This document shows, one piece after another, positions 48,701 to 59,584 of a stretch of DNA of 64,000 nucleotides. Position numbers and translations under genes: made by a program. Positions within the stretch are counted from its first letter, which is position 1, and the number at the start of each line of letters is the position of its first letter. Source of the DNA: Metopolophium dirhodum (Eukaryota; Arthropoda; Insecta; Hemiptera; Aphididae); assembly GCF_019925205.1 (NCBI RefSeq), contig NC_083568.1, positions 20,272,393-20,336,392 on the forward strand, read 5' to 3'. The notes below the pieces were generated by a model. The model worked only from the letters and a program-made list of their open reading frames with translations, made no database searches and had not been told where the DNA came from.

Positions 48701-50949
48701 ATTTTTAAATTAAACTGAATCGTAATGCATATATTATTATGCACCGACAAGGGATTTAAGTATTTAACATCGCTATAAAATACAACACGCGTTCTATGAT
48801 AAAAATTACACAAACATAATATATAATATATAAAGCCGTTTTGATTAAAATACAGATTTAAAAATGTGTTGTAAAATACAATTTCATTGTATGTAAAACA
48901 TTTTCGTTATTTTTTTATAACATGTTACATTTATGGTATTATATTTTGTTCTATATACCTATTTTTTGTCCGTAAAAATGAATTGGATGTGAATTAACGT
49001 CGTACGTGACCGAAACATTAATTGAGGGGAAAATATTTAAGCTTAAATATTATAACTATAGTGAAGTTCAACATCGTACAGTTAGAATATTACTGTATGT
49101 ATTACGATGATGCTTTTGCGGCACAGCGATTAGGGAAAAAAAATTATCGGACAAACGCGAAACACTGTGCAGTAAACAGTAGTTGTAGTCTTTATAATGC
49201 AAACAAAATTGCTAAGCTGAAGTGATGGCCTGGTCTTTTTAAAATATTTCTATCACGGAAGAATATCGCGCACGTTCTTTGTATTATGTCAGTTAATTTA
49301 AACGGAGTAAAAATGAAAAAAATCGCGTAAATTGTATTAATCTCAAATTAGATGCACAGGAGTTACGGCTATATACATGGATATCGGGTGGGGGTGGCAG
49401 GGTTCGGTCGTGCAACGATAGATTTTTATATTCATGAGCCGTTTATTTGAAGAACTATAGTTTTCGTTTCTTTTTTTTTCATTCTTTCGACCGTCTAGGT
49501 ATATTATATAAAAATTGCGTTTAGTCTGTCCCCTGCAAAAATGAACGTGACAAAAAAGGAGAACCGAAAAACAAAAATGTTAGTTAAACAAATTTGTATA
49601 ATATACTAGATGTACCACGAAATCGTCGGTTGGCTGAATAATAATTTAGGCGTAAGTACGAAAAAAATCTAAACCTATCCTCGACTGTCTCAAATTCCTA
49701 GCATACTCATATATGATATGGATCTTCGCAGTGATGGTGGGGAGGGGAGTGTGAAAACCACCCTCGTACACAAGATACAAGCACACGGCCAGTGAGCACA
49801 TATCGCATAAATTCCACCAAAAATAATGAAGACTTAAAGACAAAATATGAGTACCTGAAAGGTAAATACCACCAGGAAATGTTTTGGTGTATAAAATAAT
49901 TTAGAGCGTGTGCATTTTTCTCAGATTATGTTTTTTTTTCTATAATTGTAGTATATTATTAAAACTACTTCAATACATTTCAGGGAAATAAAATGAAAAT
50001 TTCAAATGTTAGTATTTTGATATTCCGAAGCAAACATATAATTTTTAATTTTTAAGTTTATAAATATTATCAATATATAATTATTGTTGAGACTAATAAA
50101 ATGGTGGTGTGATACTCTTACTGTGATTGGGCGATTGTTTATTTACTAATATACTGACTCCCTACATTTTGGGACCGTGGTGTTACAACCATTAATATAT
50201 TGTGCACGTCAGTGACCTTTTTCGAGCACATTTAAAAACAAATTATTATTTAGAAAAGCAAAAGAAAAGTTATAACAATTGGGAAAGACAATTTAATTGC
50301 TTTAATAAAGAATTGCAAAGCTTCGTAGCGCGTTTAAAACATACGTAGTATGACAACAATTTATTATTGGAAAAAATCTCAAGATGAAAACCTGGCTTTG
50401 AAATATACGACGAGTATCACGTCAAAACTATTAGGAACACCTGGAACACGGAATGGAAATTTGGCATGAAATTAATGTTATTGTTCACGTGTGAGTTGGA
50501 AAAATATTACGAACTAGGCTCCAAATAGCGTTTACAATTATATTTTATTTTTCTAAATAAAATTAAAGAAGGAATAATAATATCAACCTTTTTTCATTTT
50601 GAAAAAAAAATACGGTATGGTACAAATACTTGATGTCCAGCTTTGTACTGATAACGAGACGTTCGTTCGTTATTCTAGATCCGTCATATTATCAATCCAG
50701 TATCGGAATCTCTAAATACAGAGTTTATTTAAATACGTTGTTTAAAATTTAAAAATAAAACAAGAGGTAAGAAAGTAAGGTTCTCTAAAAAAATTTTAAA
50801 AAATCAATGTTCAAATTGCACGCGTCTGAACCCCCTATACATCGAACGAGTAAACAAACAATTAAACACTTGTCGAACATAATTTTATATTAAAATAATT
50901 TAATATTAAATTCTGAGTTTGACAAGTATAAAAAGTTTTTTTTTTTTGA
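45761..50949. other. Long AT-rich non-coding stretch
   Basis: No gene, RNA or complete transposon was recognised. A segment at about 50150-50200 (CCCTACA followed by TTTTGGGACCGTGGTG) resembles an LTR and primer-site junction only superficially. Confidence 0.45.
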
Positions 50950-50970
50950 AAGTCCTTCCCTTATCCGCGA

Positions 50971-50992
50971 ACAACCTCTGGATCCGCTGCTG
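50971..50992. mobile_element. Isolated hAT-like terminus
   Basis: The right end reads ACCTCTGGATCCGCTGCTG, which inverted begins CAGCAGCGGATCCAG, close to the termini of the MITE at 2986-3147. No matching left end was found, so this is a truncated copy. Confidence 0.45.
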
Positions 50993-51252
50993 ATTGACAT
51001 ATTATTATTATTTTCACGTATATTTTGAATTTTAAAACAATATTACCTACTTTACGCAGAAACGACTTTAATTGTTATTTGAATTTTGATTATTGAAATT
51101 CATACGATGTAGGTATTTAATATCATTATGTTTTACTAATTGACCCTGTAGTAGAATTCGTTGAATGGATATAATGAACAGTTTTATTAAAACGTGAACG
51201 CAGTAAGATTGCGTTTATTGTTAACCAGTCAAGTCATATATATATATAATTT

Positions 51253-51387
51253 ATGCGCCACAACATTGTCGAGGCGGAGTTTACAACGTTTCATCCGACC
51301 TTTTGTGGAATTTACAATCGCCACGATCACCAGCCGCCTGGTCAAAAGACACCGCCAAAGCTAGATGACGCTCGAAAATCCCAATAC
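51253..51387 (+). CDS. Weak candidate exon, 45 codons
   Basis: ATG at 51253 opens 45 codons (MRHNIVEAEFTTFHPTFCG and on) up to a possible donor GTAATA at 51388; without splicing it stops after 54 codons. Composition is less AT-biased than the surroundings. There is no recognised domain, no signal peptide and no partner exon. It may be chance. Confidence 0.12.
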
Positions 51388-51655
51388 GTAATAACAATAA
51401 TATTATTATCCCCGTGACGGTGAAAACTCCCAAAGCTGACCTCTGGGCCTACCACCGTGAAATACTTCTATCGCCTCGATATACGTAATATATACAAAGT
51501 AAATCACCAAACACGATCACCCCCTTTTTCGTTCAATAGGCAATGTAATTATTAGAATTCTGATTTTTGGATCTTTAAAATATACTCATATGAGTATACA
51601 GACCAATTTTTTCAATTATTTTAAATACTTGAATTTTTTTCTACTATACTTTTAA

Positions 51656-52120
51656 GGAGTGTCCTGTGGCGATACAACTTCTGTTTACTGTCAGTTGTTT
51701 AGTGGATAGTATTTTTGAAAATTTAGATGTATCTAATTCAATATTCAAAAGAGTAGTTTCTCAGTTATCATAATAGATAAAGTCCTTAAAAATGGTTTTA
51801 CAATAGCATAAGATAAATGTAATATTGGATATAGTATTAATTATACTTGGACCATTTTTTAGATTAATATTAATTACTACATTTTTAAAACACCATTATA
51901 GTCATTATATCATCTGAACACATTATCATGGTCCATGTACCTATTATACCTAATACTAACATTTTAATAACTGAAAACCACTCGAATGTAACGATCGTTA
52001 GAATTTTGAATTTGATATGTCAAAAATGATCCGATTTATAACGCTAATCTAACCTAATTTATAGTAATAAAGGGGGTTTTCATTTGAAAAACAAAAGTTT
52101 GTATGACCACAGGACACTAG
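51656..52120. mobile_element. 465-bp inverted-repeat element, possibly PIF/Harbinger-like
   Basis: The left terminus GGAGTGTCCTGTGGCGATAC pairs with the inverted right terminus CTAGTGTCCTGTGGTCATAC. Similarity continues through ACAA(A)CTT(C/T)TGTTT. TAA flanks both sides (51653-51655 and 52121-52123), consistent with the 3-bp TWA duplication of PIF/Harbinger elements, though three bases in AT-rich DNA is weak proof. The interior is AT-rich without coding capacity. Confidence 0.65.
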
Positions 52121-52475
52121 TAAATCTAACGAATTTGAAAAAAATGGTCTTTAAGTATATTTAAAATGTCCAAATATTAGAAATTATTATAAATAAAAAC
52201 TTTGAGATAATCATACTCGGTGAATCACTTTGTATATTATACAATATAATATATATTCAAAACATTTTTAATAATAGAAATAATAATTCACATACGAAAA
52301 CAAAGTTTCGAAGATGTATAGGCAAAGTGCGCAAAGGTATATTATATATATTATATATTTTTTTTAATTGTTTTTTTTTTTTAAAAAACATCGGCTTCTA
52401 TTATGGCCATTAGTTTGACATTAACTTAAAATTAGTTTACAAAGGTATGTTTAACTTAATATGTTATTGTATGGC

Positions 52476-52720
52476 CTAAATTAAGTTATATAGCTGAATT
52501 TCTTTTATAAATTGTAGGATGTTGATGAGTGATTGAGGGTCAGGTCCAAGCGCTTCTCCGATTTGTTGTGATGTATGTGTTTTTTTCTCGTGTCTTCGTA
52601 TTTTTGGCATTCGGTGATAATGTGTTTGACTGTGTAGTCCACTCCACACATTTTTCATATGAGAGGATCGTTTTTTTCTATGAGGAGCCTCCGTGTGATG
52701 ATATATTATATTTATTATTT
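52476..52720 (-). pseudogene. Broken LINE 3' end (reverse transcriptase C-terminus)
   Basis: On the minus strand one frame reads NDPLI, stop, KMCGVDYTVKHIITECQKYEDTRKKH. A +1 shift then continues TSQQIGEALGPDPQSL and NILQFIKEIQLYNLI followed by TAG. The knuckle is x-x2-C-x7-H-x4-C with the first Cys changed to TGA. Together with the frameshift this proves a dead copy. The HIITEC, EALGP and LYNLI blocks also occur in the fragment at 12474-12824. Sequence beyond 52720 on the 5' side is AT-rich and not recognised. Confidence 0.8.
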
Positions 52721-52972
52721 ATATAGATTATAGATAGTATGGGTAACAACCATCGTGGTCCCGTCGACTAAAAACCCAAAGATCGTTTACTGAAATCAAC
52801 CGTGTATACGACTTGGGAATACTGTCGAACCTTTTAACAACGACGTGGCATATCGTGGGTATCTATTAAAACAACCGTCGCGATTGTCTCTGGAGAGGTC
52901 GCCGCGTTTTGCTCGGAAACGGAAAGAAATTGATCCACTTTGAAGTGCTATTTGACGATATATTATTGCGAT

Positions 52973-53121
52973 CAATGGCGTATATAGGATATAATTTCAG
53001 TGGTGGGGTAGAAACCAGAAGTCGGGATTCCAACTGTTTAATTAATAATATAATTCTACACACACATGATAGGTACTTTACATTTGGGGGATTTGACCCC
53101 TCCCCCAAATATACACCACTG
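52973..53121. mobile_element. 149-bp MITE, hAT-like
   Basis: The left terminus CAATGGCGTATATAGG pairs with the inverted right terminus CAGTGGTGTATATTTGG. G-rich and C-rich stretches lie inside the ends. Flanks ATTGCGAT (52965-52972) and ATTGAAAT (53122-53129) form an 8-bp duplication with two mismatches, suggesting an older insertion. A related single end (CAGAGGCGTATTTAGG inverted) is at 57819-57858. Confidence 0.7.
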
Positions 53122-53129
53122 ATTGAAAT

Positions 53130-56100
53130 GTGTGTGCATTGCGCCCGTATGTAAAACTTTGTCGCCGTTAATTTTGTGTACAGCGGTTAAATTATCAAAT
53201 ATACGACGTGCCCTCCGTCGTGCGCATGTGTACATGATCGATATATAAATTCAAAATTATTATTATTATTATTAACACAAAAATACCTGCAGATAAATAA
53301 TAATATCGTATTTCTACGGAATATCCCAGAAGAATATTATCTGCAATAAATTATACGTTTATTAATATAGAAATAAAAAGTTTGTACAGCAATATGTTGT
53401 TGGGTATATAATATATTATATTTTAAATGGAGTTAGTTGCCCGACGATAAGATCATCATCATAATGTAATATCCCTAGAGATTTCCGACAAGTCTTTTCA
53501 TATCACAAAATTAAAAAATATTATCAATTTTCAATTTTTGTCACGTTTGCCGTTTATGCGATGATTAGATGAGTTTGCTAATAAATAAAGATAATTTATA
53601 AAATATACATAAAAGTTTTTTTTTAACGCACTTGATACGTACACCGAGTATCTTAATCGTGTCAAGGTTTCGGTGACATTTTTATGGGACACCATAAAGT
53701 GTTTAAATGGATAAAGTTTTGAAGAACAAATTTCGGAGGACTCGTTTTGTTTTTAAGGTGCTATAAGAACCGATGGAAAATTACTAGATTTTACGATTCT
53801 TTTGGAAAATGGTATCATCTATTTTGGGCGATCGTAACCATTTATTTTTCGTGTTTTATTGTAATACTGTTTTGTGTACTTCGATGTACCATCGTAATAA
53901 ATTACATCGTATGTGATTGTACGGAAAACTATAGTAGAACACCATAATGTACCAAATGCAATTTTCCGTTATTTTTTTTTCATTTTGAATTATTATATCA
54001 AACGTTAGTGCTTTTAAATGTGTTTTAAGCCGTATAAATTATAAATAATCGTATTTTCTTTTATGTATAGTAATATTTATTTATTATGTCATGTAAAGAA
54101 TTTTTAAAACCAGCTGTTAGTAATAATATCACCGCAAAGGTCCCGTCTACATTATGTACGCTAATTTTAATTCGAGTGCTTATCTATCGAGGTAGCATTT
54201 TTTTGTTTCAATGGTTCTTTAAAATAAAATATATATGCCAATACATTTTTGTTTTTATTAGCCACTTAGTTTAATTTTTCTCACTCGGCGCTTAAAACAC
54301 TTGAAAATATAAAACACATTAATATAATATAGTAATTATGATTATAATATAATAGGTACAATGGTCCTATACTAATTGCTTTTATAATATAAAATATTTA
54401 TTGTGAGACGAGAGTTAAATTAAATGTATTGATATAAATGCTATTTTTTGTAGTTGGTACACAAATATAGAACACATCCAGTTAAAACATGGACGGATTA
54501 ATATTAATTTAGTGGTTTGTTATAAAATAATATTATGTTCTTTTACAATTGCGCGTAGACTTAAAATAATAGATTTTTTCGATGAGTTGCAGTCAACAAG
54601 TAAACAAGTTCTAATCTTCTATTATTCATATTATATATTTTATGCTATAATTCATTCGGTGGTTTAAATTTTTGGATTTTAAGCTCTTGGCTGATGCATT
54701 ATTCAATTATAAAATTATTGAAACTTGTACAAAGAGGAATTATGGATGAACATGCCGGGCATTAGTGAATTCTGAATAAAGCACTACCGCAGGTTCAAGA
54801 CTTTAGGCGATATTCTAATATTTAAAAACAGAACTCTATACACCAGGAACACTAATAGAGTCTAGAACTTTAGTTTCACGGCGATTTTTTCCTTGAGTTA
54901 TTGTTTTGTTTTCCAGAAGTTTCATGTTAAAAACGAAATTTTTAAGACAATGGGAATACGACAGACGCGTCGGAAATAACGGGCAGATGAAATACTACTC
55001 CCGGATGTCGAGAATGTGAATGGAAGAAATCTATAAAACAATTTTCAACTTTGAACAAACTATTTGATATACCTCTTTCAGATTGTTTTCCAGATATTGG
55101 ACGTACGGATTAAAATTACTACGGTGGTGCGATCGACATTATCGACGCATAAGAAATATATTACAAAATACAAACGAATCTTTTTAAAAACTAATTACGT
55201 CATTATTAGCTACTAACTAATAATATTTGAACGAGAAATATGTCGATTTCGATCTTTTTGATTTTTTTGTTCACGGCCCACTTTTGTAATAATTACCGAT
55301 TTTTATCGCTATACCCTTTGGTAAACCTACCAATCTATTAGGATAATGCCTCGCTACATTTATTTTAATTTAAGTCGTTCCTGCAGTTTATTCTCTGAAA
55401 ATTATTATTATACATCTTGCAAAAGTAAGTTTATATCTTGATGATGTAGTTTTTACTATTTTCTGTTTATAAATTATTAAAAAATTTGAATTGTTTAAAT
55501 TTTCATAAGAAATTCACGACGGGGGTGTTTAAACTATTTAATTTGAAATCTTGTTATTGTTAACGATTTTGTGAATCTAAGTTTAACGTTTCAAACACAC
55601 CAACATAGTTGTGCGTTGCTAGTTTATTAAGTTGTATATTATATTATGCAAACACAGGATGTATAACGTAGAATTTTGATTTCTTAAAAATAAAACGGAG
55701 TAACGGCTCTGCATAATCATACTGCTCGAATAAGTTGGTATATTTTACTTCAATATACCTTGAAATTAGAATATATTATATTTTATTAACAATATACACA
55801 GTTTAAACAGCTAAGATTTCATAATGTAGAGTTGTATAAAGTTGCAAAAAGCACACATTGTTAAGGACTGTTTTTAGTTCAATAAATCATGCGAACAATA
55901 GGTGCTACTAAACGAAATAGCGTACTACCGGTGTAAAATTCTGTTATCTTTACGTATATTATTTTAACCGAACCCTTAATGAACTACCCCGTAACCTCGC
56001 ACGGGAATATCTTTTTCCATATACATATTATTATCTACTAAGTGTTTAAAAATCGATATTTTTTCTCCGATATTATATATAGTGACACATTTATCTTGTG

Positions 56101-57024
56101 CACAGACATTTAAATTTTTTTTCAAACACACAATATTTATTACATTATATTCTGATACAAAATATTTTTGTAGTCGTAAAAGATGTCAGTAAATCACTTT
56201 GAACTCGACCTCATCAAATACGTATTAGTCCTTAAGAAACTGTTCGAAAAGGAAAAGAAGTAGAAGATGATACATACTATATATGGCATTTTTCTCTTTT
56301 TTTTTTATAACGAAGATGTAAGAATATTTCTACGTAACGTTTCTTATGATCTATTTTTTCAATCATATTTACAATAGTGATGCATAAAAGAAAGTGTACC
56401 TACAACCTAAACACATATTATTATTATTCTAATACGCGTTTTCAAACGGAGGAACCGAACGAATGAGTTGAAAAATACAACAGTAAATCTCCAAAATACC
56501 CATATAATTATTTTAAATCGCATTAGAGTCTGGTTAGTAACAGAAATAGCAATAATATAATTATACCGTGTTTGAAATCCTGCGAGGAGTCGTTCGATAA
56601 GTATATATTAGATAGTGCGTATTAAATCATTTGTTGCAGTATTGTCGATGTTTGAAACATGCTTTAATTAAGACACGTGGATGTTACTTAGATATTATTG
56701 TGTATATATATGCATTTAATTACGATTTTCAATTAACTTACAGTTGTATCAAAACCGTGTTGAACCCAATAATATAGTACATAGAGCGAAATACTTTGAC
56801 ATGATTTATGACGTAATATATTGTACATAATATATTATGCATACATATATTGTGTGAGTGTGTGTGGGTGTATGGGTACGAGTTTGTGTTTTGAGAAATA
56901 ATATGTTGTGCTTTGTCCTCTGCTATTATTATTGCCAAAACGCGGTGGAGTAGTACAACTACTGCTGTTTGTGGTGCTCCAGTTAATCGATTCGTACGTC
57001 AGTCTGTCTCCGGCTATAGTCGCC
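53130..57024. other. Long AT-rich non-coding stretch
   Basis: No gene, RNA or element is supported. Open frames of 60-80 codons (for example 53747-53947) have no domain, and none is flanked by good splice sites. Confidence 0.45.
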
Positions 57025-57073
57025 TAGTAGTAGTAATAGTAGAAGTAGTAGTAGTTGTTGTTGTTGTTGTTGT
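57025..57073. repeat. GTA/GTT trinucleotide microsatellite
   Basis: GTAGTAGTAATAGTAGAAGTAGTAG runs into (GTT)n. Confidence 0.9.
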
Positions 57074-57260
57074 AGCATGTAGTCTCTGTGTACATTTGAT
57101 ATTGTTCCGGCTTATATTTCTTTAGATATCTGACAACGTTTGTTTGGCTGTTGAATGCTATTCATCTGGTTAACTCGGAACGTCCTCTTATGTGTCTCAA
57201 TCCTTTTATCATAATATATACGTATATGTACTACGGACATGTGGTTATTTAGTTATAATT

Positions 57261-57262
<2 letters not shown>

Positions 57263-57293
<31 letters not shown>
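57263..57293. repeat. (TTA)n microsatellite
   Basis: An uninterrupted TTA trinucleotide run of about 30 bp. Confidence 0.95.
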
Positions 57294-57298
<5 letters not shown>

Positions 57299-58440
57299 CA
57301 GTTTATATATAAATGGCTGAGCATTCCTCTTAAATCTTGATAGTATACACTATACATATATATAGCTTCGTGTCCCGTTCTTTATAATAATGATTGTACA
57401 TACACGTCAGTAAACATTTGTTGTGGCAGATTTCCAAACGGACGGGGGTGAGTCATATTTACCCCTTCCTGTATGTCACTGGAATTGTACGATTCCGAGA
57501 TGCTCAACATTATTATGGTCCATGTACGCAATCATTATAATTGGCAATAACAATTATTTTCAAGTCGATTCTGCGATACCGGTGGCTTGAAAATGTCTAA
57601 ATTGTTTTTAAACACATTCGAATGAAATATATCAGTAAGATATTCAATGCTAGCGGTAAGCTTTATAAGATCTCCAGGTTGATTATTTTTAAATTAAACT
57701 TTGAAATCCCGTATTTCTTACGTCAAGTTTAAGATTCGATGCCCCCATAGGCTGTATATAATATGAAACATTGCTCGGAGTCCTAACTTTAAAACCAGGG
57801 CTACTGGATAAAATCATACCCCCCCCCCCCCCATGACAAAAACCTAAATACGCCTCTGGATTAGTTTAAACACTCATTCAATGCATATTGTACTATTATG
57901 TAATGACATTTTTAATAATATTTTTCAATGCTTTTGAATGCCCCAAGTGATACATGTAGGTACCTACCTATAATATCATATAAGTGAGGTAAAACTTTAT
58001 TACTGAATTCTGATATCTGATGTGTATACGTTTGATTGAATTTTATATCTCCTGCAGCTTATAAATTTTTTTTTTACACTTTTACTTTCAATTATAAAGT
58101 TTTATTGCCCATAAATAAAATAAAAATAATAAACATTCCAATAATCATATAAAAACTTCGATTTTAAAATGTTTTTCTTGTTTATAGCCCATAATCGATT
58201 GATTAAAGAGAAACAATTATAGTTAAGTTAGATTAATGTAGGTTATCTATATCTGTGCAATTTGTTTAGCTAATTACTTTGAGTCCGTTTATAATACAAT
58301 ACTATCGAATAAGATTAAAACGTGAAACTATTATAATAATAAAACAAATTTTATCAAGCCGATAAAAAGACGATAGTTGATCATCGAAAATCACAACGAC
58401 AGCAACAAAAAGTCGGTGGAAAAATGAAAGTGTCTCGTAT
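57294..58440. other. Mostly AT-rich non-coding stretch
   Basis: Apart from the transposon end at 57819-57858, nothing is recognised. Confidence 0.45.
57819..57858. mobile_element. Isolated transposon terminus with C14 run
   Basis: C14 at 57819-57832 is followed by sequence ending CCTAAATACGCCTCTG. Inverted, this begins CAGAGGCGTATTTAGG, close to the termini of the MITE at 52973-53121. The partner end was not found. Confidence 0.5.
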
Positions 58441-59206
58441 CGATCAATAACCGTCGTCCGGCACGTCTGTCAAACGGTCACACATTGCAGTCGGATTCAT
58501 AAACGATTTGTCTCCTTTAGCGCGTAACATTCGGCTGTAACTTTTCGTGTTAATTTCGTAAAACGCTAGTCGGGTGTTGTAATCGTATAATGTATATAGT
58601 TTGTAGTAGTTTGGAGATCGTGTGAGAAACACTTGCAGCGTCGTTCGTGGGGCCGCAGCGCGCGCCACTCGGATAAAATAATATATGGCCGGCCCGGGTT
58701 TCTAATTCGCGGCGATGTTTGGCGTCGGGACCAAAACCGTTAAGTAAAATAAAATAATAAGTGGAAACTTCTCTCCACGAGCGTCGAGTGGGCGCCGCCA
58801 CCGCCAGTCGCCACTGCTTATGCGATCCGTTACACTGCGCCACAAGGGCGTATATAGTACGACGACGACTTTTATTATACAATGTCGTAGTCGTGTGTTT
58901 CGAGCAAATCGGCGGCGGCTGCGGCGGTGACATTAGAGAAACGTTCTCGGTCCCCCGAAGACATTTAAAGGAAATATATTGTATATTATATTGTGTGTAT
59001 ATACGCGCATTTTATATTATTTATGGACCTCGCGGGAAGGGTTTTCGGCGGTCGACACAAAAATATAATGCACGTTTTCGGTATACACACCCGGAGCAGC
59101 TACGGTACTACCACTACGGCGGCGGGTTGCGTTTTGGTCGCGGGCGGTGTGGTGACGGTGAGAAGCACTGTCGGTTATGTGTTTCGGGTGAAGCAGTGTG
59201 GTGTGC

Positions 59207-59210
<4 letters not shown>

Positions 59211-59246
<36 letters not shown>
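59211..59246. repeat. (GT)n microsatellite
   Basis: A GT dinucleotide run inside the CpG-rich island. Confidence 0.95.
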
Positions 59247-59252
<6 letters not shown>

Positions 59253-59373
59253 AGACCGATATATTAAAGAGTGCGAGGAGTGCTATTGACATCCGAGGGC
59301 AGTCCTTTTACCCGATATTCACTTCCCTCCCCCCTCTCGGTTGCTTTTCCACACCACCCTTATAATCGGCAAA

Positions 59374-59393
59374 CCCACCCCCACCCCCGCCCC
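59374..59393 (-). promoter_or_regulatory. G-quadruplex-forming motif on the minus strand
   Basis: Four C runs (3, 5, 5 and 4 bases) are separated by single bases, so the minus strand has four G runs with one-base loops. This is an ideal quadruplex consensus. It sits at the edge of the CpG island, a common place for such motifs near promoters; a function is inferred only. Confidence 0.6.
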
Positions 59394-59544
59394 AACGACA
59401 ACCCTTCAAATTGGAATGTCCTTTAATGTAAACACGCGCGCCGGTGGTAATGGATTCATCGCTTACTCATCATTGTCGGAGATCGACGCGACCGTTTAAC
59501 CGGGCTTAATGTCTGTTTGCGTGCGTGCGCGTGGGAAATGTATC

Positions 59545-59548
<4 letters not shown>

Positions 59549-59580
<32 letters not shown>
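59549..59580. repeat. (AT)n microsatellite
   Basis: A TA dinucleotide run of about 30 bp. Confidence 0.95.

Positions 59581-59584
<4 letters not shown>

Larger units (their letters stand above)
58441..59540. promoter_or_regulatory. CpG-rich island of about 1.1 kb, probable promoter region
   Basis: This is the longest CpG-dense stretch in the window. It includes GGCCGCAGCGCGCGCC, GGGCGCCGCCACCGCC, GGCGGCGGCTGCGGCGG and GGCGCGCCGG-like words. Several frames stay open for 75-168 codons on both strands, which is expected where stops are rare; one minus-strand frame of 127 codons (58550-58933) starts with ATG but is proline-, arginine- and threonine-rich without a domain. A plus-strand ATG at 59023 leads to a possible donor GTGAGA at about 59158. 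The island lies about 4 kb upstream of the signal-peptide exon at 63539 and could hold its promoter and leader exon; this is inference from position. Confidence 0.35.

Noticed and set aside
50090..50240. Possible LTR end and primer-binding site
   Set aside because: The resemblance of TTTTGGGACCGTGG to a primer site is superficial, and no second LTR, gag or pol frame is nearby.
58761..59289. Overlapping frames of 98-168 codons on the plus strand and others on the minus strand
   Set aside because: They run through a (GT)n repeat giving Cys-Val tracts, and frames are open on both strands at once, as expected in a CpG-rich island with few stops.
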